Source of the DNA: JALORV01 sp963702595
Lineage (GTDB): Bacteria > Pseudomonadota > Gammaproteobacteria > Burkholderiales > Burkholderiaceae_F
Direction of reading: 5' to 3'
Length of the DNA: 64,000 nt
Assembly (NCBI GenBank): GCA_963702595.1
Contig: CAVPDC010000022.1
Coordinates: 310,001 to 374,000 of the forward strand
The notes under the pieces are model-generated. The model worked only from the letters and a program-made list of their open reading frames with translations, made no database searches and had not been told where the DNA came from. Numbering within the stretch: position 1 is the first letter of the stretch; each line of letters begins with the position of its first letter. Below are positions 35,572 through 44,496 of this stretch, one piece after another. The translations under genes and the position numbers were made by a program.

Positions 35572-36666
35572 ATGAGTACTGAGAAGGCAGCCGAAGCCCT
35601 GCGTCTGGAAGGCGTGCACAAGGCCTTCGGCGACTTCGTCGCGCTGAAGTCGATCGACCTGGTCATCCTGCCGGGCGAGCTGGTGTGCTTTCTGGGCCCA
35701 TCGGGCTGCGGCAAGACCACGCTGCTCAGGATCATCGCCGGCCTGGAGCGACAGACGCGCGGCCGCATCCTGCAGAACGGCCGCGATGTCTCGCACGCGC
35801 CGCCGGCGGCGCGTGACTACGGCATCGTGTTCCAGTCGTACGCGCTGTTTCCCAACCTGACAATCGCCGACAATGTCGCCTACGGGCTCGTCAATCGCCG
35901 CAAGGCGAAGACGGAGATCCGGAACCGGGTGCGGGAACTGCTCGCGCTCGTGGGCCTGCCGGATGCGGGTCGCAAGTACCCAAGCCAGATGTCCGGCGGC
36001 CAGCAGCAGCGTGTCGCCCTGGCGCGGGCGCTCGCCACTTCGCCGAGCCTGCTGCTGCTCGACGAACCGCTGTCGGCACTCGACGCAAAGGTGCGCGAGC
36101 GGCTGCGCGGCGAGATCCGGCAACTGCAGCGCCGGTTGCGCGTCACGACGATCATGGTCACGCACGATCAGGAAGAAGCGCTGTCGATGGCCGATCGGGT
36201 CGTCGTGATGAACCAGGGCGGGATCGACCAGGTCGGTACTCCCAGTGAAGTCTACGAACGGGCCGCTACACCTTTCGTGGCCGACTTCCTCGGCAAGGCC
36301 AACGTGTTGCGGGGGGAGGCCCTCGGGGCCGGGCGGTATCGCGTCGGCAGCGCCGAACTGCAGTTGCCGATCGATGAACACCCGGCGGGCCGCAAGGTGC
36401 GCATTTACACGCGGCCGGAGGATCGTCATGTCGAAGGTGACATCGCTAGCCTGCCGAACCGGCTGCGTGGCCGCATTGCCCGCATCGACTACCTTGGCAC
36501 GTTCTGCCTGGCGGAACTGCGCTGCGAGGCCATCGGCCAGCCGCTCGTCATTTCCTACTCGCTGAACCAGTTGCACGATCTCGAGGTCTGCGAAGGCAGC
36601 GAGGTCGAGATTGCGCTGCGCGTCGATCGCGTGCGCGTGTTTGCCGACGAGGCGGCCGCCGTATGA
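35572..36666 (+). CDS. phnT: 2-aminoethylphosphonate ABC transporter, ATP-binding protein
   Basis: A 364-residue importer ATPase. Walker A is GPSGCGKTTLLRIIAGLE, the Q-loop is VFQSYALFPNLTIADNVAYG, the signature is MSGGQQQRVALARALA, Walker B is LLLLDEPLSALD and the switch His is in VTHDQEEAL. A C-terminal TOBE-type regulatory domain (about 240-364) is present, as in the Fe/spermidine/AEP class. It lies between the binding protein (88 bp upstream) and the fused permease (10 bp downstream). Confidence 0.93.
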   Translation: MSTEKAAEALRLEGVHKAFGDFVALKSIDLVILPGELVCFLGPSGCGKTTLLRIIAGLERQTRGRILQNGRDVSHAPPAARDYGIVFQSYALFPNLTIADNVAYGLVNRRKAKTEIRNRVRELLALVGLPDAGRKYPSQMSGGQQQRVALARALATSPSLLLLDEPLSALDAKVRERLRGEIRQLQRRLRVTTIMVTHDQEEALSMADRVVVMNQGGIDQVGTPSEVYERAATPFVADFLGKANVLRGEALGAGRYRVGSAELQLPIDEHPAGRKVRIYTRPEDRHVEGDIASLPNRLRGRIARIDYLGTFCLAELRCEAIGQPLVISYSLNQLHDLEVCEGSEVEIALRVDRVRVFADEAAAV

Positions 36667-36676
36667 GTCAACCGCC

Positions 36677-38404
36677 GTGAGCGCCGTCGCGGCTCGCACG
36701 TCGATGGGTCTTGCGCCGAGTCGCCTCGCGCTGTTGTCCGAGGCTCTGGCGGTGCGGGGCGGACTGGTGCTGCTGGCCGCAGCGCTCTTTGTCTTCCTGA
36801 CGGTGCCGCTGGCGATCATCCTGGTGCGCAGCGTCGAAGGCCGTGGCGGCGAATTTGTCGGGCTGGCCAACTTCATTCAGTACGTCCAGTCGCCCGCGCT
36901 GGCCCAGTCCACGCGCAACACGCTGACCTTCGCCCTGCTGACGACGGCGGTCACGGTGCCGCTGGCCTTCGTCTTTGCCTACGCAATCCAGCGCAGCTGT
37001 ATCCCCTTCAAGGGAATCTGGCGCAACCTTGCGATGATCCCGATCCTGGCGCCGTCGCTGCTCGCTGCAATCTCCTTCATCTACCTGTTCGGCAACCAGG
37101 GGGCGCTCAAGTTCATGCTCGAATGGGTCGGCCTGACATCGATCTATGGCATGCCGGGCATGGTGCTGGCAATGACGTTCGCGTCGTTCCCGCACGCGGT
37201 CATGATCCTGATGGCGGCGCTGGCGCTCTCGGACGCACGATTGTACGAGGCGGCCGATGCGCTCGGCACGAGCGAGCGGCGCAAGTTTTTCACGATCACC
37301 CTGCCGGGCGCCAAGTACGGCCTGATCTCGGCCTGCATGGTGGTGTTCACAATGGCGGTGTCGGAGTTCGGCGTGCCCAAGGTCATCGGCGGCAATACCA
37401 GCGTGCTCGCGGTCGACATCTACAAGCAGGTGATTGGCCAGCAGAATTTTTCGATGGGTGCAGTCGTCGGCCTCGTCCTGCTGTTGCCGGCGCTCGTCGC
37501 ATACTTCATCGACAACCTGATGCAGCGGCGCCAGCAGGCCCTGCTGACGGCGCGCAGCGTGCCCTACCAGGCGAGCCCGTCCGCGCTGCGCGACGGACTG
37601 CTGTTCGTGTTTGTGGCCATCGTCGCGGCGCTGCTGCTGCTGGTCGTGGGGATGGCGGCGTTCGGCTCGGTCGTGAAGTTCTGGCCTTACAACCTATCGT
37701 TGACCCTGACTCACTACACCTACGGGTTCGAGGAGGCCGGCATCGAACACGCCTACCGCAACAGTCTCGTGATGGCCGCCTGGTGCGCGGTGCTCGGCGC
37801 GGCGATCACGTTCGCCGGGGCCTACTGGCTGGAGAAAACGCGCGGTGCGAACCTCGTGCGGCCGCTGATTCGATTCCAGGCGATGTTGCCGATGGCGGTC
37901 CCCGGCATGGTGCTCGGCATCGGCTACATCCTCTTCTTCAACCTGCCGACGAACCCGCTCAACTTCCTGTACGGGACGATGGCGATTCTCGTGCTCTCGA
38001 CGATCGTGCACTTCTATTCGTCGAGCCACCTGACGGCAGTGACGGCGCTGAAGCAGATCGACAGTGAGTTCGAGTCGGTCTCGGCGTCGCTGAAGGTCCC
38101 GTTCTACAAGACCTTCTGGCGCGTGACCGTGCCGGTGTGCCTGCCGTCGATTCTCGATATCGGCCGTTACTATTTCGTCAATGCGATGACGACGATCTCG
38201 GCGGTGGTGTTCCTGTATTCACCGAAGACGACGCTCGCGTCGATCTCGATCCTGCAACTGGACGAGGCAGGCGCGATTGGTTCCGCCGCCGCCATGGCGA
38301 CCCTGATCGTCGCGACCTCGGCGGTCGTCACGGCGATCCTGTTCGCGCTCGAATGGTGGTTGATCCGGCGCACGCAGGCGTGGCGCAATACCGCCAAGAA
38401 CTGA
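36677..38404 (+). CDS. phnU: 2-aminoethylphosphonate ABC transporter, fused two-domain permease
   Basis: A membrane protein of about 575 residues with two complete BPD-transport modules in one chain (about 12 helices). Each has an EAA-type loop: YEAADALGTSERRKFFTITL in the first half, and EFESVSASLKVPFYKTFWRV in the second. Such fused permeases are typical of one class of AEP importers. I take GTG 36677, just past the phnT stop, as start. ATG 36704 is an alternative; neither has a good ribosome-binding site, so coupling to phnT is likely. phnW follows after 11 bp. Confidence 0.9.
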   Translation: MSAVAARTSMGLAPSRLALLSEALAVRGGLVLLAAALFVFLTVPLAIILVRSVEGRGGEFVGLANFIQYVQSPALAQSTRNTLTFALLTTAVTVPLAFVFAYAIQRSCIPFKGIWRNLAMIPILAPSLLAAISFIYLFGNQGALKFMLEWVGLTSIYGMPGMVLAMTFASFPHAVMILMAALALSDARLYEAADALGTSERRKFFTITLPGAKYGLISACMVVFTMAVSEFGVPKVIGGNTSVLAVDIYKQVIGQQNFSMGAVVGLVLLLPALVAYFIDNLMQRRQQALLTARSVPYQASPSALRDGLLFVFVAIVAALLLLVVGMAAFGSVVKFWPYNLSLTLTHYTYGFEEAGIEHAYRNSLVMAAWCAVLGAAITFAGAYWLEKTRGANLVRPLIRFQAMLPMAVPGMVLGIGYILFFNLPTNPLNFLYGTMAILVLSTIVHFYSSSHLTAVTALKQIDSEFESVSASLKVPFYKTFWRVTVPVCLPSILDIGRYYFVNAMTTISAVVFLYSPKTTLASISILQLDEAGAIGSAAAMATLIVATSAVVTAILFALEWWLIRRTQAWRNTAKN

Positions 38405-38415
38405 AGGAGACAACG

Positions 38416-39555
38416 ATGATCGTCGGCAACGACCCGATCCTGCTTACCCCGGGGCCGCTCACGACCTCGCTCGCGACCAAGCAGGCGATGCTGCGCGACT
38501 GGGGCTCATGGGATGCCTCGTTCAATGCGATCACGGCGAGCTTGCGGCGCGACCTGGTCGACATCGTCGACGGCGGCGAGGAGTACACCTGCGTGCCTTT
38601 ACAGGGCAGCGGCACGTTCTCGGTCGAAGCGGCGATTGGAACCCTGGTGCCGCGCAACGGCAAGGTCCTGGTGCCCAACAACGGCGCCTACTGCGCGCGC
38701 ATTGTCAGGATCTGCAAGTACCTCGGCCGTGAAGCCGTCGACCTGCCCGTTCCGGAAGATCAGCCGGCGACGGGTGCCATCGTAGATGCGGCGCTGATGG
38801 CTGAGCCTTCGATCACGCATGTCGCGCAGGTCCACTGCGAAACTGGCGCGGGCGTGCTGAACGACCTCGAAGACATCGCGCAGGTGTGCGCCCAGCGCGG
38901 CAAGGGATTGATCGTCGACGCGATGAGCTCGTTTGCGGCGCTGCCGATCGACGCGGGCCGGGTGCCGTTTGATGCGCTGATCGCCGCCAGCGGCAAGTGC
39001 CTGGAAGGCGTGCCGGGCATGGGTTTCGTCATCGTCCGGAAGAAGGTGCTCGAGGCCTGCGCCGGCAACGCCCATTCGCTGGCGATGGACCTGCACGATC
39101 AGTACGTTTACATGGAGAAGACGACGCAGTGGCGCTACACGCCGCCGACCCACGTTGTGGCCGCGCTACGCGCTGCCGTGGACCAATACAAGGAAGCGGG
39201 CGGACAGCCGGCACGCCTCGCGCGTTATGCAGGCAACTGCCGCACGCTGATCGACGGCATGGCCGCGCTCGGATTTCGTCCCTTCCTGAAGCCGGAGGTG
39301 CAGGCGCCGATCATCGTGACCTTCCACGCGCCGGCCGATCCCGCGTACAACTTCAAGTCGCTCTACGCCAGGACGCGCGACCGCGGCTACATCCTGTATC
39401 CCGGCAAGCTCACGCAGGTCGAGACCTTCCGGGTCGGCTGCATTGGTGCGATCGATGCCAACGAGATGCGCAATGTGGTCGCGGCGGTGGCGCAGACGCT
39501 CAAGGACATGGGAATCAAGACGGTTACTGATGCGACCCCACGCAAAGCCGCATGA
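38416..39555 (+). CDS. phnW: 2-aminoethylphosphonate--pyruvate transaminase
   Basis: PLP-dependent aminotransferase that turns AEP and pyruvate into phosphonoacetaldehyde and alanine. It has 379 residues from ATG 38416, preceded by AAGGAGA; the longer frame upstream is a shadow of the permease gene. Family motifs are LLTPGPLTTSLATKQAM near residue 10, QGSGTFSVEAAIGTLVP, the Asp-containing VDAMSSFAALPID, the PLP lysine in ASGKCLEGVPGMGF and the C-terminal YILYPGKLTQVETFRVG. It is the first catabolic step and is encoded with the importer. Its aldehyde product is the substrate of phnY across the divergent promoter. Confidence 0.96.
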   Translation: MIVGNDPILLTPGPLTTSLATKQAMLRDWGSWDASFNAITASLRRDLVDIVDGGEEYTCVPLQGSGTFSVEAAIGTLVPRNGKVLVPNNGAYCARIVRICKYLGREAVDLPVPEDQPATGAIVDAALMAEPSITHVAQVHCETGAGVLNDLEDIAQVCAQRGKGLIVDAMSSFAALPIDAGRVPFDALIAASGKCLEGVPGMGFVIVRKKVLEACAGNAHSLAMDLHDQYVYMEKTTQWRYTPPTHVVAALRAAVDQYKEAGGQPARLARYAGNCRTLIDGMAALGFRPFLKPEVQAPIIVTFHAPADPAYNFKSLYARTRDRGYILYPGKLTQVETFRVGCIGAIDANEMRNVVAAVAQTLKDMGIKTVTDATPRKAA

Positions 39556-39633
39556 CGAGTTGACTAACGTCCGCCAGACGTCGACGACTCAAGGGTGTCG
39601 TAGGCTTTCTGAGCCCGTCCGCGCGCAGTGCAA

Positions 39634-40932
39634 TCACTTCTTCGGCGCCGCCAGACGCTGCTTTGCGTCGTCGGCATACTGGGCCGGCAGTCCGATCGCG
39701 AGCGCCTTTTGGAAGGACTCCGTCGCCTTGGCCGCAACGCCTTGTTCGCTTTGGACAATTCCAAGCCGATAGTGAAGGACTGCAGATTTCGGCGCGAGGG
39801 CAAGCGCCTGATTGAGAGCAGCTTCGGCTTTTGGCAAGTCCCCTCGCGCTCGTTCCACCCAGGCGAGCGTGTCGAAGTAGCCGGCCTCTTTGGGCTGCAA
39901 TTCAGTGGCGCGTCTGGCCCATCCAAGGGCCTTCGCGAGGTCGCCCTTGGCCTCCACTTCCAGCCATGCGGCATTGTTCAGGATCTGCGCATCTGTTTGT
40001 GAGAGCTCAAGGGATCGCGCATAGGCTTGGCGTGCACCCGGATTGTCGCCGGTCGCGACGAGCAAATTGCCCAGTCGCCCGTGAGCGCCAGCATCGCGTG
40101 GGTTCGCTTTCACGACCGCTAGCGCCGCAGTGATAGCTCCCTTTGAATCACCGCTGGCCAGAAGCAGGCTCGCGCGGTCCATCTGCAGCGCAGTCGACTT
40201 CGGCGCAATCTTGATGGCACGGTCCAACGCCGCGAGACCTTCGGGGAAGCGTTTGCGCTCTGCTTCGACACGCGACAACATTCGTAACGGCTCGGGGTCC
40301 TTGGGTGCGAGTCGGGCGGACTTTTCAAAGGCCGCCGCAGCCTCGTTGGCTTGCTTGGCGCCTGCCAAGGCGACTCCAAGGCCAAACTGCGCCGCGGCGT
40401 CGTTGGGACGGACCTTTAAAACCCTTTCATACTCCAGGACAGCGCGCGACGGGTCTCCCATGCGGAGGTAGACATCGGCGAGTTCCATCTGCGCCGGCGT
40501 CGATGCCGGTGAAAGTCGCTTGGCGGCTTCGAACTCGGCCTTGGCACGGTTCAGGTCGCCCCGGTTCCGGTAAAAGCGTCCGAGAGCGACGTGCACCGCC
40601 ACGTTGTTCGGCGCGAGCTGCAGCGCCTGCTGCAGCACCGATTCGGCCGCGGCCGGATTGCCCTTCCGTACTTCAATGTCCGCCAGTGCGACCAGTGGCT
40701 CGGGAGACTTCGGTGCCAGTTGATTCGCTTTGCGAAACGAACTTTCGGCGCCCTTGATGTCCCCATTGACCAGCTTCTGAATCCCGGCGCGGAACTCGGC
40801 TGCCGCAGGGGACTCCTCTTTCATTGTGAGATCGACCGACGGGGCCGATTCGCTGACGGCGGAGTGCGCCATTTGGCCGGTCGTGAGGAACATAACCATG
40901 GACGCGGTGACGATGAAGGGTGCTTGCTTCAT
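39634..40932 (-). CDS. Exported TPR-repeat protein
   Basis: A 432-residue protein with signal peptide (MKQAPFIVTASMVMFLTTGQ, then MAHSA). At least nine tetratricopeptide repeats follow, such as GDIKGAESSFRKANQLAPKS and VAVHVALGRFYRNRGDLNRA. It resembles the TPR subunits seen with PEP-CTERM/exosortase systems (PrsT-like), although no exosortase gene is in the window. It lies 130 bp downstream of the PEP-CTERM gene on the same strand, beyond a strong terminator, and is convergent with phnW. Confidence 0.82.
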   Translation of the reverse strand: MKQAPFIVTASMVMFLTTGQMAHSAVSESAPSVDLTMKEESPAAAEFRAGIQKLVNGDIKGAESSFRKANQLAPKSPEPLVALADIEVRKGNPAAAESVLQQALQLAPNNVAVHVALGRFYRNRGDLNRAKAEFEAAKRLSPASTPAQMELADVYLRMGDPSRAVLEYERVLKVRPNDAAAQFGLGVALAGAKQANEAAAAFEKSARLAPKDPEPLRMLSRVEAERKRFPEGLAALDRAIKIAPKSTALQMDRASLLLASGDSKGAITAALAVVKANPRDAGAHGRLGNLLVATGDNPGARQAYARSLELSQTDAQILNNAAWLEVEAKGDLAKALGWARRATELQPKEAGYFDTLAWVERARGDLPKAEAALNQALALAPKSAVLHYRLGIVQSEQGVAAKATESFQKALAIGLPAQYADDAKQRLAAPKK

Positions 40933-41015
40933 AAGCGAACCGTGGAAAATGAAGAATCGAGTTTAGCCTTGGTTGGAAGGCAGCACCGTGATACTTCGAA
41001 AGTCCTGTGAGCAAA

Positions 41016-41042
41016 AAAAACGGCGCCACTGGCGCCGTTTTT
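41016..41042. terminator. Bidirectional intrinsic terminator
   Basis: AAAAACGGCGCC-act-GGCGCCGTTTTT is a perfect 12-bp inverted repeat with a 3-nt loop. A GC stem is flanked by A and T tracts, so it can stop transcription either way. It sits 20 bp past the PEP-CTERM stop and upstream of the TPR gene start. Confidence 0.9.
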
Positions 41043-41062
41043 CAAGTTCAAAGAACCGTTGA

Positions 41063-42085
41063 CTATTTTTGGCGACGGCGACGCATGGCCGCCAGTCCAG
41101 CAAGTCCCAATCCTGCCAGTGCCAGCGTTGTCGGCTCAGGCACCTCGGTCGGATCCTCGATTTCGAACGTCGACGTGATGAACAGGCCGAACACGTTGTC
41201 ATCGTTGCTGGGGTTGCGCGTCAACAGCCGAAGGAACGTATCCCCCGCAGCAATGAAGGGCGATGCATTCGCCGAGTTGCCGAATGCGAGGTTGTACAAC
41301 TCATCGTCCTGGTTGGCGACACTGCAGTTCGGATCCGGGTTGTTCGGATTGTCACCCACGCCCCCGGCCGTGATCAGCCGGCCATTGTCCGAAACGAACG
41401 GGGGAACCGCATCATCATTTCCGCCGGCGCAACTTGTCAGTCGACGAGAGGCGGGGTTGCTGCTCGTCTGGACGTCAACGGTTGTGACCTGTCCTGTCGC
41501 GGGGGGGCCGTTGTAACTGAAGCTGGAAGCCAGCGACATGATGAAATCACCGGTTGTGTACGCCGACGCGAAATTCAACGTCACGGTGTCACCCCCCGTC
41601 GCCAGCTCGCCATCCAGGATGATCGCGGAGCCACCGACCGTCAATGCGTTGCTGTACACGACAACCAGTACCGAGCCGTCGTTATCTCCGCTTTCCGACA
41701 GTCTGAAGTCGTATATTCCACCCGGGCCGCCGTCGATCGTAGGTTTCACGAGAGCGGTGACGTCGTACCGGATCGTATTGGCCGGGTTGGCGTTCGGCGT
41801 CAGCAAAGTACCCATCGCCGGATTCAGCAGCGTGCCATTGAAAGTGACCGGGGCCACTCCGCCGCCCCAGACGTCCGCCGTGTACAGGTAAGCCCTCAGT
41901 ACGGTCGACCCGGCTGCAGCCTCTGCCTGAAGCAGGCCCGATCCTGCACCATCAACGCCGAGAGCGTCGACGCTCAAATTGGCGTCGGCAAAGAATTCGT
42001 GCACGGCAAGCGTCGCCGATGCCGTCGATGTCGCTGCGGTGAGCGCCACTGCCAGTGCAAGCGTCCTCAAACTCGGTTTCTTCAT
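41063..42085 (-). CDS. PEP-CTERM sorting domain protein
   Basis: A 340-residue exported protein. It has a signal peptide (MKKPSLRTLALAVALTAATS, then TASA). A beta-rich body of unknown function spans about 30-310 (IRYDVTALVKPTIDG, VLVVVYSNALTVGG). The classic tail VPEPTTLALAGLGLAGLAAM is followed by RRRRQK. The tail is cut by exosortase, which is not encoded here, and the protein is expected at the cell surface or in exopolysaccharide. A purine-rich ribosome-binding site (AGGGGGG) precedes the ATG. An AT-rich gap lies upstream, and the terminator at 41016-41042 ends the unit. Confidence 0.9.
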   Translation of the reverse strand: MKKPSLRTLALAVALTAATSTASATLAVHEFFADANLSVDALGVDGAGSGLLQAEAAAGSTVLRAYLYTADVWGGGVAPVTFNGTLLNPAMGTLLTPNANPANTIRYDVTALVKPTIDGGPGGIYDFRLSESGDNDGSVLVVVYSNALTVGGSAIILDGELATGGDTVTLNFASAYTTGDFIMSLASSFSYNGPPATGQVTTVDVQTSSNPASRRLTSCAGGNDDAVPPFVSDNGRLITAGGVGDNPNNPDPNCSVANQDDELYNLAFGNSANASPFIAAGDTFLRLLTRNPSNDDNVFGLFITSTFEIEDPTEVPEPTTLALAGLGLAGLAAMRRRRQK

Positions 42086-42332
42086 TTTTCCCCCCTAGGG
42101 TGCTAAGCCACAGACCGACATCCGATCGGTAGCCATGGAGTAAGCATCAGACGTGCCAGATTTGCAAATTCATTTAATTTCATCAACTTAGGAGAATGTT
42201 GCGGCGAAGCACTTTCTGCGGCTGCAAACAATTCCGACGCTTCCGCCAGCGACTCGCGGCACGAGGGGTTGCCAGCGGTCGCACTGCGGGAACTGACCAA
42301 AAGACAGCAAGCCGGAAGATGGACGGGGGACG

Positions 42333-43184
42333 CTAAGCCAGTTTGAGTGCGAAGACCCCTGCGACGACCGCGCCGATCCCGGCCCAACGTCGCGGTGTCA
42401 GGTGCTCCTTGAGTAGCCGCGCGCCGATAAGCGTCGCAAACAGCACCGACGTTTCGCGCAATGAGGCCACCAGGGCGACCGGGGCCTTCGTCATTGCCCA
42501 CACCGAGATCGCATAGGCCGCTGCCGACAAGCCTCCGCCGATCAGGCCTCGCGTGCGGCGCTGCACCAAGACTTCGACGAAGGAAGAGCCACGCGTCACC
42601 AGCATGTAGGCCGTGAAAGGCAAGGCGTCGAGCACGAAGAGCCACACGATGTACGACCACGTGTTGCCAGCGATCCGGGCGCCACTACCATCGATGATGG
42701 TGTAAAGCGCGATGACACCTGCATTGGCAAGCGCAAACCCGACCGCCCGACCGTGACCTTGCAACGCGGCTCCGAGCCGTGTCGGCCGCAGTGCCAGCGC
42801 GATCACGCCGATCGAAATCATCGCCATCCCGAGCCAGCCGACCGGCCCGGGCCGCTCGCCCATCCAGAAGATTGCGATCACCCCGGTCAGTAGCGGCGCC
42901 ACGCCGCGCATCAGCGGATACACCAGCGATAGCTCACCGGCGCGGTAGGCGTTGATCATCAGGTAGTAGTAGGCGACGTGCGTCGCCACCGACGCGAGGA
43001 TGTACGGCCAGCTCGCCGGCGCGGGCAACGGCACGAGGAACACGAACGGCAGTGCCACGAGTCCCGCGCCGGCGACGATCGCTGCAGTGTCGAGGAGCAC
43101 GTCGCTGCCGCCCTTGATCATCGCGTTCCAGCTGGCGTGCAGCAATGCGGCCAGCAGAACTGCAAAGGAAACCTCAAGACTCAC
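42333..43184 (-). CDS. DMT-superfamily (EamA) transporter
   Basis: A 283-residue membrane protein with ten predicted helices in two EamA repeats. Landmarks are LLAALLHASWNAMIKGG in the first helix, LVYPLMRGVAPLLTGVIAIF in the first repeat, and VALVASLRETSVLFATLIGA in the second. The start is GTG at 43184. The substrate is unknown. Its position between the phosphonate island and alanine dehydrogenase might suggest an amino-acid or AEP-related export role, but this is only context. Confidence 0.85.
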   Translation of the reverse strand: MSLEVSFAVLLAALLHASWNAMIKGGSDVLLDTAAIVAGAGLVALPFVFLVPLPAPASWPYILASVATHVAYYYLMINAYRAGELSLVYPLMRGVAPLLTGVIAIFWMGERPGPVGWLGMAMISIGVIALALRPTRLGAALQGHGRAVGFALANAGVIALYTIIDGSGARIAGNTWSYIVWLFVLDALPFTAYMLVTRGSSFVEVLVQRRTRGLIGGGLSAAAYAISVWAMTKAPVALVASLRETSVLFATLIGARLLKEHLTPRRWAGIGAVVAGVFALKLA

Positions 43185-43307
43185 GACGTGGTCGGCGCGG
43201 CAGGCCTCTGTGGATCCATCGGTAACCGTTTCCGCGGAGACGACCTAAAACGCCGGAACACCGAGGCGGCGCGATGCAACCGGGTACTGGGGAGCGCCCG
43301 TACAGAC

Positions 43308-44423
43308 TCAAGCGATTACGGCATCGGCCGCCGTGTAGCCGAGACTCAAGGCCTTTGCGACCGCCTTGTACGTAACCTTGCCGGCGGCGATGTTGAGGCC
43401 CGCCTTCAGATGCGGGTCGTCGTGCAGCGCCTTGCGCCAGCCCTTGTCGGCGAGCGCCAGCGCGAAGGGCAGCGTGGCGTTGTTCAGCGCATAAGTGGAG
43501 GTGCGAGGTACCGCGCCCGGCATGTTGGCCACCATGTAGTGAACGACGCCATCGACGACATACGTGGGCTCTGCGTGCGTCGTCGGGCGGCTGGTTTCGA
43601 CGCTGCCGCCCTGGTCGATCGCGACATCGACGATCACCGAGCCGGCTTTCATTTTCGGCAACATCGCCTTCGTGATCAGCTTCGGCGCCTCGGCTCCGGG
43701 AATCAGCACGCCGGAGATCACGAGGTCCGCTCGCTGCACCTCGCGCTCGACGTTGTCCTGGTTCGAGAAGACGGTGACGACGCGGCCGTTGAACATCGCG
43801 TCGATCCGACGCAAGGCATCGGTCGACTTGTCGATCACCACCACCTGAGCGCCGGTGCCGACGGCCATCTGCGCGGAATTGGTCCCGACCACGCCGGCTC
43901 CAAGGATCACGATGCGCCCCGGAGCCACGCCCGGCACCCCGCCCAGCAGTATTCCCATGCCGCCCGCGGACTTTTCCAGGCAGCGCGCGCCGGCCTGTAC
44001 CGCCAGCCGGCCCGCCACTTCGCTCATCGGCGCCAGCAGCGGCAGGCCGCCGGTGGGCGACGTGACTGTTTCGTAGGCGATGCAGATTGCGCCGCTGGTA
44101 ACCAAATCCTTCGCCTGTTCGGGATCGGGCGCGAGATGCAGGTAGGTAAAAAGCACCTGGCCCGCACGCAGCTGCTTGCGTTCGACCGCCTGCGGTTCCT
44201 TGACCTTGACGACCATGTCGGCGCGCCTGAAGACCTCGGCCGCAGTGCCGACGACGTCCGCGCCGGCCTTGCGGTAATCGTCGTCGGCGGCACCGATGCC
44301 CGCGCCGGCCATGGTTTCAACGATTACCTGGTGCCCACGCGCGACGGCTTCACGTACCGACGAAGGCGTCATGCCGACGCGGTATTCGTGGACCTTGATC
44401 TCTTTGGGTACGCCGATCAGCAT
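43308..44423 (-). CDS. ald: Alanine dehydrogenase
   Basis: NAD-dependent enzyme interconverting alanine and pyruvate plus ammonia. The product has 371 residues. The N-terminus MLIGVPKEIKVHEYRVGMTP is diagnostic. The catalytic Lys is in MVVKVKEPQ and the catalytic His in FTYLHLAPD. The Rossmann motif is VILGAGVVGTNSAQMAVG, and SGVLIPGAEAPKLIT and VDVAIDQGGSVETS follow. PhnW converts pyruvate to alanine, so this enzyme could regenerate the amino acceptor for AEP breakdown. That link is inferred; the gene is separated from phnW by three others. Confidence 0.96.
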   Translation of the reverse strand: MLIGVPKEIKVHEYRVGMTPSSVREAVARGHQVIVETMAGAGIGAADDDYRKAGADVVGTAAEVFRRADMVVKVKEPQAVERKQLRAGQVLFTYLHLAPDPEQAKDLVTSGAICIAYETVTSPTGGLPLLAPMSEVAGRLAVQAGARCLEKSAGGMGILLGGVPGVAPGRIVILGAGVVGTNSAQMAVGTGAQVVVIDKSTDALRRIDAMFNGRVVTVFSNQDNVEREVQRADLVISGVLIPGAEAPKLITKAMLPKMKAGSVIVDVAIDQGGSVETSRPTTHAEPTYVVDGVVHYMVANMPGAVPRTSTYALNNATLPFALALADKGWRKALHDDPHLKAGLNIAAGKVTYKAVAKALSLGYTAADAVIA

Positions 44424-44496
44424 CGCCGCCTCCGGATTGTTGTTCTGGAGCGGGATTGTGCCCGCTGTTGGTCTTCGCCGCGACGGCGCGTACCGC

